In this document: in pieces, positions 1 through 12,556 of the stretch | Position numbering within the stretch: the first letter of the stretch is position 1 | Layout: each line of letters opens with the position of its first letter | Origin: Symsagittifera roscoffensis | Taxonomy: Eukaryota; Xenacoelomorpha; Acoela; Convolutidae | Assembly (NCBI RefSeq): GCF_963678635.1 | Contig: NC_087063.1 | Location: 19,408,143-19,472,142, forward strand | Reading direction: 5' to 3' | Length of the DNA stretch: 64,000 nucleotides | Made by a program: the position numbers and the translations under genes | The notes under the pieces: generated by a model | Told to the model about the DNA's origin: nothing | What the model saw: only the letters and a program-made list of their open reading frames with translations | Database searches by the model: none

Positions 1-1700
1 CAACTCTTGGATGCTTCTATGAGAAAAAGTCAAAAATCAGGCAAAGTCCACCGACTTCTACATGCAACATTTGGAATAACAATAAAATTTCATTCCGATT
101 CATCACATCAGCTGAATGTAAAAAAAAAATACATAATTTAAATTGTCGAAAGGCACCGGTTCCATCCAAATTCCATGTGCATTGAAAGATGGCTGCAATG
201 AAATATACACACATCTGACATTTCTATACAATGAGTTTTTGAAAAACAAGACATATCCTTGCAAGCTCAAAAAAGCAATTGTCACATCAATATACAAAAA
301 ACAAGATCCAGAAATACCAAAAAATTATAGGCCTATCTCTATAACTGGGGCTCTCTCAAAAATTGAAAAAAACTTGTTATATAAACAAATCAACGAATAT
401 CTGATATCCATAAAAATTACTAAGTAATACCCAATTTGGGTTCAGAACATCATATTCAACAATCGACGCTATTCTTTATTGCACTGAAGCATTCAGAAAA
501 GCAACAGACAACAACAAAACTGTAGCATGTTCCTTACTGGACCTCTAAAACGTTTGATTCTATTGATTATACTTATCTTAAACAGAAACTAAAAGGGTTA
601 AACTTTTCCGAAGAAGCTATAGAAATGATCAGTTCCTTTGTCACCAACCGAAGCCAGAAAACAATTGCTAACAACACCGAATCTGATTGAATTGCACTTG
701 AGCAGGGTGTCCCACAGGGCACTGCCCTTGGCCCTCTAATATTCAATCTCTACATTATCGATCTCAACAAACAAATTGACAAAACATGTAAAATAGTTCA
801 ATATGCGGATAATACATTAGTATTCTGTGAAAATAACTATCCATAAAAGGCTCTCAAAGCACTCGAAGCCAATTTCAGTCTGTTGTCAAATGGTTTTTTA
901 GAACACTCACTTCAGTTGAATGCAAAAAAAAACAGAACTCTTTGTTTTTAGCAAAAAACATTCAAGGAAAAATGGTGAAAAGTATACTCTAACTCTAGAT
1001 AATAAAATAATTGAGGAAAAAACCAATGTTAAATACCTAGGAGTAGTTTTAGATCAGTTTCTCACATTCCAAGATGAAATCAAAATTATTCCCAGGAAAA
1101 TGGCATGCGGAATAAAAACACTTCAATCAATCAAAAATCCATTGCCAGTAAAAACAAGACTCTTGATAACGCATGCACTGGTAGTTAGTCATTTGCATTA
1201 CCCAGCAATTCTTTTAAGTGGAATATCCGCTAAACTAATGATATCTCTGGAAAAACAGTTAAGCTGGGCAGTGAAAACTTGCTGCGATCGTGTAAAATAC
1301 GACTCATCTTCAGACTCGAAGCTAAAACAAAATAAAATTTATGTCACTATAAAATTTTATGTCACTTTTGGAACATACAACACCAATTATTGCCAGCCTA
1401 TAATAACATTGAGTATGATAACCACCAAATAGATATTAATACAGGAAAAAAAATTATATTTTGGCGATAGATACAATAGGCAATACATAGAAAATTCCTT
1501 CTTTAAAAAGTCAGTCATAATCTGAAACAACCTAACAGATGATGAAGTCAACTTTAAAGACATAATAACATACAGAAAAGAAAAGATAATGTTCAAGAGT
1601 TATTATTTATTATTATTTAAAGAAGACCACTCTGTGGCAACTCATGGTAAAGTTTCATGGAAAAGCTTCAAATTTATATAATAACATTTATATATAAACA
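1..1700 (+). mobile_element. Broken non-LTR retrotransposon (jockey/CR1-type LINE), RT and 3' part
   Basis: This is the 3' part of a LINE reverse transcriptase, an enzyme that copies its own RNA into a nicked genomic target. In-order RT blocks are visible: NYRPIS near 325-345; the LDL...FDS block (catalytic motif A) near 538-565; QGVPQGTALGPLIFNLY near 703-755; and YADN in place of the usual YADD near 802-815. The post-RT region follows (KYLGVVLD near 1,033-1,056) and stays open to about 1,430. Several stops and frame changes interrupt the frame, including stops inside motif A, so it is dead. An A/T-rich ATT-repeat tract at 1,596-1,620 may lie near its 3' end. The 5' part, including any endonuclease, is outside the window or lost. 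The superfamily is assigned by motif resemblance only. Confidence 0.85.
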
Positions 1701-2830
1701 ACCTTGAAGCTCTCAGGTGAAAAGTAATAATCGATAATTGTAATAGATTTTGTTTTGTATATTGTTATTGTAATTATGCGTATCTAATGATGTTATAGTA
1801 TTTTAATGAATTGATAGAAAAAAAACAGAAAACATTTGATATACACTTGTGTAATGAAAATAATTTCGATGTGCAATTAAAGTGTTTTTTTTTTCTTCGC
1901 GATAGTGAACAAAGACAATCAGATTGAGAAAACTGACAATTGCGTAGGAAAAAATAGAGTGGAAATTGACTCAAAAAGACTTAACTTATATACTGGTCTA
2001 CTTTATACTTATAAAACGCTGCGCTTTTCTTCACTTGGCTCTGTAAATAAAAATATCGTCGAAAAAAGTTTTATCATTAATATAGCCGAGTACACAGGAA
2101 GCGTTCGAAACCTGTTTTTCGATGGAGATCCTCTGCGCAAGAAAACTACCTGCCTTTGGTTGCTCTGTACACGTGCACAAATTCTTTCAAAGTTTATTCA
2201 GAAAAACCTCAGTGCTAGAGGGGGTGGCACCCTGAACTTCAAAGGCTATTGGATGAAAAAATAACCAGTACTATTAAACCTCTATACATGTCAGATTTTT
2301 GATCCTCCCACTCGGCCGTTACGGGGTTACAAGCCGAGTTAACTACCATTGCATCCCACAGGAGCTGCCTATCAACAGCTCATGGGACGACCTTCAATTC
2401 GTCTGGTCACTTCTGATCTGTCCTGCGGAGGTGTCGTGGCTCTAAAACAGAAAAAAATTTGAGTTGAATTGAGACTTTGCTTTATACGGGCATTCAAAAT
2501 TGAACGCTCAGAGAATCAAAGTGCACTTTTGAGACAAGATAGTCCATGCCATCCATCATCGGTTACATCTTTACGTCAAACGCATCTATATTTTTCTCAA
2601 ATTATTGAAATTGAGTCCAATTGCAATTCTAAGCTGCTGATTCGACTTTATCAATCTTAGATTTTTAAACCGTATAACGAAATATTTTAGAATTAGAAAC
2701 ATTTATGTCAAGAATGAGCTTTACTTATAATTACTATCACCCGGCTTCTTTTTCTACGTTCACTTTTTTACAATTGATGATTTTTCCAAATGACTTCACG
2801 GAGATGAGTTTTTTCACAGTCCGAGTTGGA
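1700..2830. other. Unassigned intergenic stretch
   Basis: No recognisable gene. An open frame of 119 codons on the + strand (1,905-2,264) follows a T-rich tract and has a mixed, plausible composition, but I recognise no motif in it and no ORF partner beside it. At most it is a hypothetical exon. The region separates the LINE from the first LTR-related module at 2,838. Confidence 0.4.
2285..2460. repeat. GC-richer structured tract, possible SINE-like fragment
   Basis: This tract is clearly richer in G and C than its surroundings. It holds an inverted repeat CTCGGC/GCCGAG (a 6-bp stem around 16 bases) near 2,312-2,340. On the minus strand a weak A-box-like string TAGTTAACTCGG is followed about 28 bases later by a weak B-box-like string. 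This resembles a degenerate tRNA-derived SINE head, but the fold is not a canonical tRNA and no second copy was found in the window. Confidence 0.25.
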
Positions 2831-2837
2831 CTTCTCG

Positions 2838-5800
2838 TAGAGTAATTTTAGATAGAGTACACCATCTGTTCGTCACGCTATCTCTTTTTGGCTGGATAGT
2901 TTCGTGCAACTCCTTTGTCTAATGCCAACCCTATTCTTAACCTTATTTTTCCTAGTCACAATAGATCTCAATATACTGGTTTATTGCGAAGTTGGAAGAG
3001 AAAAAGAAATAATTGATATCAAAGTTTTTTGGGTTCTCTGAAGTAATAGGATTTCAGATTCACATTTACAGCTTAAGATTTAATCATGGATCATGATTGC
3101 TTAGTAATAAATCTTTTACACGGGATTCATATAAGTAGTTTTGATTTGGTGGGACTCATCGGGGGTCTAGAGAAGTTTTAAAACCCTTAGTCGTTTCATA
3201 CGGTAGTATTCTTTGAGTTCTTGAGAGAATTCAGGACGGAATATTTTTATGATGATTCAGGGATTATCGTGAAGCCAAATAGATTGAAGTGATACATAGA
3301 ATGTGATCATAAGGAGTGGTTTTCATAGTTCAGAGCAAGACTACGTACAAGATGAAAGGTTGACTTTTCTGAGAGAAGTGTCAAGTGAAAAATGACAGGT
3401 GTGGGGAGATTGACATCAAACTGGCTGCATTTCTATTTCAATGGATTCAGTTTCTTCGTTTGTCAAATTCATACTCTGTATAAAGAGAAGAAAGGGACTG
3501 CGGCACGCAAAGTCAATAGATTTGCCACTCCAAAGTGGAAATTTCGTCGAGCAATTATCTCACTTTTGCTGCTCGTAAAATGTACTTTGTGATGTCGTTT
3601 ACAAATTTCTTTCTGCACTTCGGAAATTTTTAGTTTACTTATGAAATAGCTAGTTGTATTCGCATACGTTTTATCTTAGTTTCGTTATCTTTAATAGTTG
3701 CTCGCACTGGAGCCACTCTCATCAAAAGAAGAGTGCGATGTGTCTACGCGTGATGTAGCTCGGCTGGTGAGGCCGATTTTAGAGCATGCTCAGGACGTCC
3801 TACTGGTTGGTTACGCCAGTTGTCGGAGTATACCTGAGAGTGGTTTAATAAGTAAAAGGCTCTATTGGTTATAAGCATTTTTTCTATATACCTAGTGTTT
3901 TGTCAGTTATATTTTGTAGATGTGTTCACGACTTTAAAATGGTTTATCTGTGATTAGTGTTAGTCAGGTGCATACTAGAATTGCATATGATCTTAGTTAA
4001 TATCGGTTTTTGGTTTCAAAAGCTTATTTTTATCCAGTTTGATCTTAAAAAGCAGTGGTTTTGAAGAAGCTGCGTTGGATATTTAAGCTTTATTTCAACG
4101 AGTTAAGGGAAAAATTAAAAACCGGTAAAAGTGGTTAGAGTTGTTTGCAGCAGCTTGCAAAGTTGGAAATTCATTTTTTATTATTAATTGTCAGGCAAAG
4201 ATAAAGAGATTTAGACAGCTTATACAAAAGTTGACAAGTTGGGGAACAATTTGGAGAGACTTAGAAAAAACTTTTGTAAAAAGGTAAGTTTTTTGGTGTT
4301 CCCAAGATTCATTTGTATAACTTAATGAATTGTTTGACAAATTTGTTTCTTTGAATTTTTTAACTCACTGCATAATTATATATTTTATCGAACACTATTT
4401 GAAACACTGCAACAGGTTAGCGTCATTTAAGTGAATGATAAAAAATTGTTTCTTTGTTCCCTTTTGTTTTCAAATTATTCAAATTATTAGGAGCTAATGA
4501 AGAAATCAAACAGAAAATCGATTATAAAGTTTAATATAAAATGGCGAGTAAAAGTTTTAGAAATAGTGAAAATTTAGGATACCAAATTTATACTTACGAC
4601 GGTTTTTTGAATGAACCATTGGGAAAAACATTAGCAAATAGGGTGATTCTGAAACGAGCTTTGCTTGCATGCGAACGATGATTTTAGTTTTAATATTGGC
4701 CAAAGAACCTCCAGTGACTTGATAGTCAATAAATTTTTGTAGGGAATTGAAAATTCATGGTTAGATTACTCTATTATGCTATAAAGCTTATTAGATTAAA
4801 TTTTACGTCATGGAAAAGTTCGAATAGTGGGAGTTCTACAGGTTAAATGAACTCGCCCGGATAATCATGAGTCGAGTTTTTTTTTCGATGGGCATAAAAA
4901 ATGGGCAAAAATTATACATATGGTGAACCGGAACGTAATTGCGGAGAGCGCCAAGCAGGTTAGTGCCTTTAATACGAAAATTAAAGTTTAAAAACATTGG
5001 GATTTGTATTTGGAAATATTGGGATTTGGCTTTTGTGTTTCCTTATTATAAAGATTATATTGCGGAAAGCATGGTAGAGGGTCACGCAACCTCTGTTTGG
5101 CCGGATAGGTTCGTGAAACTCCTTGGTCTAATACCAACCCTATTCTTAACCTTATTTTTCCTAGTCTCAATAGATCTCAATATACTGGTTTATTGCGAAG
5201 TTAGAGGAGAAAAAGATATAATTGATATCAAAAATTTTTGGGTTTTCTGAAGTAATAGGATTTCAGATTCACAATTACAGCTTAAAATTTAGTCATGGAT
5301 CATGATTGCTCAGTAATAACTCTTTTACACGGGTTTCAAATAACTAGTTTTGATTTGGTGGAACTCATCTGGGGTCTAGAGAAGTTTTAAAACCGTGAGT
5401 CGTTTCATACGGTAGTACTCTTTGAGTTCTTGAGAGAATTCCGGACGCAACATTTTTATGATGATCCAGGGATTATCGTGAAGCCAAATAGATTGAAGTC
5501 ATGCGTAGAATATGATCGTAAGGAGTGGTTTTCATAGTTCAGAGCAAGACTACGTACAAGATGAAAGGTTGACTTTTCTGAGAGATGTGTCAAGTGAAAA
5601 AATGACAGGTGTGGGGAGATTGACATCAAACTGGCTCTATTTCTATTTTAATGGATTCAGTTTCTTCGTTTTCAAATTCATACCCTGTATTTAGAGAAGA
5701 AAGGGACTGCGGCAAGCAAAGTCAATAGATTTGCCATTCCGAAGTGGAAGTTTCGTCAGGCAATTATCTCACTTTTTGCAAATGTACTTTGTGAAGTCGT

Positions 5801-6060
5801 TTACAAGTTTCTTTCTGCACTTCGGTAATTCGAGTTTACTTATGAATTAGCTAGTTGTATTCGCATACGTTTTATCTTAGTTTCGTTATCTTTAATAGTT
5901 GCTCGCACTGGAGCCACTCTCATCAAAGGAAGACTGCGATGTGTCTAAGCGTGATGTAGTTCGGTTGGTGAGGCCGGCTATAGAGCATGCTCAGGCTGTC
6001 CTACTGGTGGGTTACGCCAGTTGTCGGAGTATACCTGAGAGTGGTTTAATAAGTAAAAGG
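2838..6060 (-). repeat. Diverged left block of the array (LTR module, env piece, LTR module)
   Basis: This is the most diverged left-hand part of the array, with two LTR-derived modules about 2.2 kb apart. Its left edge keeps a GAGTAATTTTAGATAGAGTACACC stretch homologous to the fossil 5' LTR at 48.1 kb, which the later modules lack, so 2,838 may be close to the original 3' LTR end of the minus-strand element. Confidence 0.65.
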
Positions 6061-9000
6061 CTCTATTGGTTATAAGCATTTTTTCTATATACCTAGTGTT
6101 TTGTCAGTTATAATTTGTAGATGTGTTCACGACTTTAAAATGGTTTATCTGTGTTTAGTGTTAGTCGAGTGCATACTAGAATTGCATAAAGTCTTAATTA
6201 ACATCGGTTTTTGGTTTCAAAAGCTTATTTTCATCCAGTTTGTTCTTAAAAAAGCAGTGGTTTTGAAGAAGCTGCGTTGGATATTTAAGCTTTATTTCAA
6301 CGAGTTAAGGGAAAAATTAATAACCTGTAAAACTGATTAGAGTTGTTTTCAGCAGTTTGCAAAGTTGAAAATTCATTTTTTTTAAATTAATTGTCAGGCA
6401 AAGATAAAGAGATTTAGACAGCTTATACAAAAGTTGACAAATTGAGGAACGATATGGAGAGACTTAGAAAATTCTTTTGTAAAAAATTAAGTTTTTTGGT
6501 GACCCGGGATTCATTCGTATAACTTAATGAATTGTATGACAAATTTGTTTCTTTGAGTTTTTTAACTCACTGCATAATTATAAGTTTTATCGAACACTAT
6601 TTGAAACACTGCAATAGGTTAGCGCCATTTAAATGAATGATAAAAAATTGTTTCTTTGTTCCATTTCGTTTTCAAATTTTTAGGAGCTAATGAAGAAATC
6701 AAACAGAAAATTGATTATAAAATTTATTACAAAATGGCGAGTGAATGTTTTAGAAATAGTGAAAATTTAGAATACCAAATTTATACTTACGATGGTTTTT
6801 TGAATAAACCATTGGGGAAAACATTAGCAAATAGAAAGATTCTGAAACCAGCTTTACTTGTATGCGAACGATAATTTTAGTTTTAGTAGTAGCCAAAGAA
6901 CCTCCAGTGACTTGATAGTCGTTAAATTTTCTTAGCGAATTGAAAATTCATGGTTAGATACTGTATTTTGCTATAAAGCTTTTTAGATTAAATTTTACGC
7001 CATGGATAAGTTCGAATAGTGGAATTTCTACAGGTTTAATGAACTCGCCCCGGATGATCATGAGTCGAGTTTTCTTCGATGGGCATTAAAAATGGGCAAA
7101 AATTATACATATGGTGAACGAGAACGTAATTGCGGAGAGTGCCATGCAAGTTAGTGCCTTTAATACGAAAATTAAAGTTTAAAAAATATTGGGATTTGTA
7201 TTTGGAAATAATAAAGAGCTAGCGGTGATCTGTGTTGCATAGTGGTCTTCGAATAACGCGGTTCTAAAAGCGAGTATGTGTTAGTATGGTTTTTGAGATT
7301 AGTTTTTGTGTACAACTAATATCTCGTTCTTTTGCTGCAAAAAATTACAGGTTAGTTGAAGGCTATCAGATTGAATGATGGTGGCGTGTAAAATTTTATG
7401 CTAAAGTTTGTTGAGCAGAGATTTTGGTGGGGCTAAAAAACTTATAACAGCAAAACAATGGGAGTTTAAAGATTAAGCTTCTTTCAAAAACATAGAGTCG
7501 CGTTGGCTTTGTGTTTACATTTTATGAAATTATATAGCGGAAAGCATGAGAGAGAGTAAAGTAAGACTTATTATATTACAGTGGATGATCGCTTCGTTGT
7601 AGTCCGGATGTACAACAAACATGAGCTTTCTTTATGTGAACTTTGGGTTGTTGTTTGCGGATTTATTGGAGATGTATTCTGAATCTCAGTTTTTCAGGGG
7701 TTTAAAGTGGGGTTGTGAGCTGGGTTTGAAGGTGCGGGATTTGTGTTGGAAGGGAAATCAGCAGTTTTGATTTTTGATTTTGTTGATTTTTTTTAATGAA
7801 GTGAAATGTTCTGTGATTGGTCACAAAAAATAAAACCTCAGTTAAAGCTGGACTTGAGCAATGAAAAAATTTTCGGATTAGAAAAGTTATCAGAATAGAG
7901 AATATTGTAGAAAGGGTTAGAACTTCTTTTATATTTAAGAGATATCTTACATTACACAGAAAATTTATCCAACAAAACCTGAAACCACAACTAGTGCTGG
8001 TTTTAAGCATTGAAAAAATGTTTGTTTTATAGAAGTTTTCAGAAAAAAGAATCTTCTAAGCAGAATTAGAACTTCTTTGTCTCAAAAAGATATCTAATAT
8101 TATCTATCATCAAGTTATCCTCTACGACATCATCTAGTTGTATCAATTCTTGGAAATTTTCTAATTGCTGTTGGTTGTTTGAATCTGTGAAAAAGTGAAA
8201 ATTTGCAAGGTTTCTGTTTTTGTTCTGATTTTAAATAAATTTAAACGTTGTAAGTCTTGCTTGCAATCGTTAGGATTGAGATGTAAAAGATTTTGACGAC
8301 TGTTTTGGTAGTATTATTCAAGGTCGAATCTATTTCTAATTCCGCTTGATATTCTTGGACAATGTTTTTTTTCAGAAAAGTTTCCGGTGTACTCCCAGTC
8401 TAGAAGTGTTGTAGATCTGGCCTTTGAATGTAACGTTACGATTACAATTGCTGTTTCTGTTGCTAATAGCGGTGATGTGTATGTTGTATGGCTTATTTTT
8501 GAATAAAACGGTTGTAAGCGTGTTAGCTTCGTTTTTAATAATACTTTATGCGTACAATTAACATCTCATTCTTTTGTTGTTGAAAAGTTACAGGGTAGTT
8601 TAGAAAATTTTGTCAAGATTTTTAGTAGGGTTTTTAGTGGGCTATTAAAATTATAACAGCAACACAACCGTACTTAGTTGATTAAGCTTCTTTCAGTTAT
8701 AAAGATGTCATATTGGCTTTTGTGTTTCTATATTATCAAGGTTATATTGCGGAAAGCATGGTAGAGCGTCACGCTATCTCTGTTTTGCCGGATAGGTTCG
8801 TGAAACTCCTTGGTCTAATACCAAGCCTATTCTAAACCTTAATTTTCCTAGTCTCAATAGATCTCAATATACTGGTTTATTGCGAAGTTAGAGAAGAAAA
8901 AGAAATAATTGATATCAAAGTTTTTTGGGTTCTCTGAAGTAATAGGAGTTCAGGTTCTCAATTACAGCTCAAGATTTAGTCATTGATCATGATTGCCTAG

Positions 9001-12000
9001 TAATAAACCTTTTACACGGGATTCATATAACTAGTTTTGATTTGGTTGAACTCATCTGGGGTCTAGAGAAGTTTTAAAACCGTGAGTCGTTTCATACGGT
9101 AGTATTCTTTGAGTTCTTGAGAGAATTCAGGACGCAACATTTTTATGATGATCCAGGGATTATCGTGAAGCCAAATAGATTGAAGTGATGCGTAGAATGT
9201 GATCGCAAGGAGTGGTTTTCATAGTTCAGAGCAAGACTACTAACAAGATGAAAGGTTGACTTTTCTGAGAGAAGAGTCAAGTGAAAAATGACAGGTGTGG
9301 GGAGATTGACATCAAAATGGCTGCATTTCTATTTCAATGGATTCAGTTTCTTCGTTTGTCAAATTCATACTCTGTATAAAGAGAAGAAAGGGACTGCGGC
9401 ACGCAAAGTCAATAGATTTGCCATTCCAAAGTGGAAATTTCGTCGAGCAATTATCTCACTTTTGCTGCTCGTAAAATGTACTTTGTGATGTCGTTTACAA
9501 ATTTCTTTCTGCACTTCGGAAATTTTGAGTTTATTTATGAATTAGCTAGTTGTGTTCGCATACGTTTTATCTTAGTTTCGTTATCTTTAATAGTTGCTCG
9601 CACTGGAGCCACTCTCATCAAAAGAAGAGTGCGATGTGTCTAAGCGTGATGTAGCTCGGTTGGTGAGGCCGGCTATAGAGCATGCTCAGGCCGTCACACT
9701 GGTGGGCTACGCCAGTTGTCGGAGTATACCTGAGAGTGGTTTAATGCTTAAAAGGTTCTTTTGGTTATAAGCATTTTTTCTGTATACCTAGTGTTTTGTC
9801 AGTTATTTTTTCTAGATGTGTCCAACGACTTTAAAATGGTTTATCTGTGATTAGTGTTAGTCAGGGGCATACTAAAATTGCATATGGTCTTAGTTGATAT
9901 CGGTTTTTGGTTTCAAAAGCATATTTTGATCCAGTTTGATCTTACAAAAGCAGTGGTTTTGTAGAAGCTGCGTTGGTTATTTAAGCTTTATCTCAACGAG
10001 TTAAGGGAAAAATTAAAAAATGGTAAAACTGATTAGAGTTGTTTTCAGCAGTTTGCAAAGTTAGAAATCCATTTTTTATTATTAATTGTCAGGCAAAAAT
10101 AAAGAGATTTAGACAGCTTATACAAAAGTTGACAAGTTGGGGGACGATTTGGAGAGACTTAGAAAATTCTTTTGTAAAAAATTAAGTTTTTCGGTGACCC
10201 AGGATTCATTCGTATAACTTAATGAATTGTTTGACAAATTTGTTTCTTTGAGTTTTTTTAACTCACTGCATAATTATAAATTTTATCGAACACTATTTGA
10301 AACACTGCAATAGGTTAGCGCCATTTAAATGAATGATAAAAAATTGTTTCTTTGTTCCATTTCGTTTTCAAATTTTTAGGAGCTAATGAAGAAATCAAAC
10401 AGAAAATTGATTATAAAATTTATTACAAAATGGCGAGTGAATGTTTTAGAAATAGTGAAAATTTAGAATACCAAATTTATACTTACGATGGTTTTTTGAA
10501 TAAACCATTGGGGAAAACATTAGCAAATAGAAAGATTCTGAAACCAGCTTTGCTTGTATGAGAACGATGATTTTAGTTTTAGTAGTAGCCAAAGAACCTC
10601 CAGTGACTTGATAGTCGTTAAATTTTCTTAGGGAATTAAAAATTCATGGTTAGATACTGTATTTTGCTGTAAAGCTTTTTAGATTAAATTTTACGCCATG
10701 GATAAGTTGACAAGTTATCAGTATATAGAATATTGTAGAAAGAGTTAGAACTTCTTTTATATTTAAATGATATCTTACATTACACAGAAAATTTATCCAA
10801 CAAAACCTGAAACCACAACTAGTGCTGGTTTTAAGCATTGAAAAAATGTTTGTTTTATAGAAGTTTTCAGAAAAAAGAATCTTCTAAGCAGAATTAGAAC
10901 TTCTTTGTGTCAAAAAGATATCTAACATTATCTATCATCAAGTTATCCTCTACGACATCATCTAGTTGTATCAATTCTTGGAATTTTTCTAATTGCTGTT
11001 GGTTGTTTGAATCTGTGAAAAAGTGAAAATTTACAAGGTTTCTGTTTTTGTTCTGATTTTAAATAAATTTAAACGTTGTAAGTCTTGCTTGCAATCGTTA
11101 GGATTGAGATGTAAAAGAATCTATTTTTAATTCCGCTTGATATTCTTGGACGTTAATTCCGCTGGATTTTTTTTTCAGAAAAGTTTCCGGTGTACTCCCA
11201 GTCTAGAAGTGTTGTAGGTCTGGCCTTTGAATGTAACGTTACGATTACAATTGCTGTTTCTGTTGCTAATAGCGGTGATGTGTATGTTGTATGGCTTATT
11301 TTTGAATAACACGGTTGTAAGCGTGTTAGTTTCGTTTTTAACAATACTTTATGCGTACAATTAACATCTCATTCTTTTGTTGTTGAAAAGTTACAGGGTA
11401 GTTAAGAAAATTTTGTCAAGATTTTTAGAAGGGTTTTTAGTGGGCTATTAAAATTTTAACAGCAACACAATCGTACTTAGTTGATTAAGCTTCTTTCAGT
11501 TATAAAGATGTCATATTGGCTTTTGTGTTTCCATATTATCAAGGTTATATTGCGGAAAGCATGGTAGAGCGTCACGCTATCTCTGTTTGGCCGGATAAGT
11601 TCGTGAAACTCCTTGGTCTAATACCAAGCCTATTCTTAACCTTATTTTTCCTAGTCTCAATAGATCTCAATATACTGGTTTATTGCGAAGTTAGAGGAGA
11701 AAAAGAAATAATTAATATCAAAGATTTTTGGGTTCTCTGAAGTAATAGGATTTCAGGTTCACAATTACAGCTCAAGATTTAGTCATTGATCATGATTGCC
11801 TAGTAATAAACGTTTTACACGGGATTCATATAACTAGTTTTGATTTGGTGGGACTCATCTGGGGTCTAGAGAAGTTTTAAAACCGTGTGTCGTTTCATAC
11901 GGTAGTATTTTTTGAGTTCTTGAGAGAATTCAGGACGCAACACTTTTATGATGATCCAGGGATTATCGTGAAGCCAAATAGATTGAAGTGATGCGTACAA

Positions 12001-12556
12001 TGTGATCGCAAGGAGTGGTTTTCATAGTTCAGAGCAAGACTACGTACAAGATGAAAGGTTGACTTTTCTGAGAGAAGTGTCAAGTGAAAAATGACAGGTG
12101 TGGGGAGATCGACATCAAACTGCCTGCATTTATATTTCAATGGATTCAGTTTCTTCGTTTGTCAAATTCATACTCTGTATAAAGAGAAGAAAGGGACTGC
12201 GGCAAGCAAAGTCAATAGATTTGCCATTCCAAAGTGGAAATTTCTTCAAGCAATTATCTCACTTTTGCTGCTCGTAAAATGTACTTTGTGATGTCGTTTA
12301 CAAATTTCTTTCTGCACTTCGGAAATTTTGAGTTTACTTATGAATTAGCTAGTTGTGTTCGCATACGTTTTATCTTAGTTTCGTTATCTTTAATAGTTGC
12401 TCGCACTGGAGCCACTCTCATCAAAAGAAGAGTGTGATGTGTCTAAGCGTGATGTAGCTCGGTTGGTGAGGCCGGCTATAGAGCATGCTCAGGCCGTCAT
12501 ACTGGTGGGCTACGCCAGTTGTCGGAGTATACCTGAGAGTGGTTTAATGCTTAAAA
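6060..12556 (-). repeat. Higher-order repeat copy 1 (6.5 kb)
   Basis: This copy has a long sub-unit (about 6,060-9,755) and a short sub-unit (about 9,756-12,556), each ending in an LTR module. The sequence recurs 6,497-6,498 bases downstream with only scattered substitutions in the stretches I compared (for example around 6,100, 6,900, 7,750 and 9,300). The long sub-unit has about 0.9 kb more minus-strand env/pre-env sequence (about 7.0-8.0 kb) than the short one. Minus-strand env N-terminal remnants lie near 8,376-8,520 and 11,166-11,345. Confidence 0.85.

Noticed and set aside
1905-2264. 119-codon frame as a host gene
   Set aside because: No motif, partner exon or homologous copy seen; kept only as part of the unassigned stretch.
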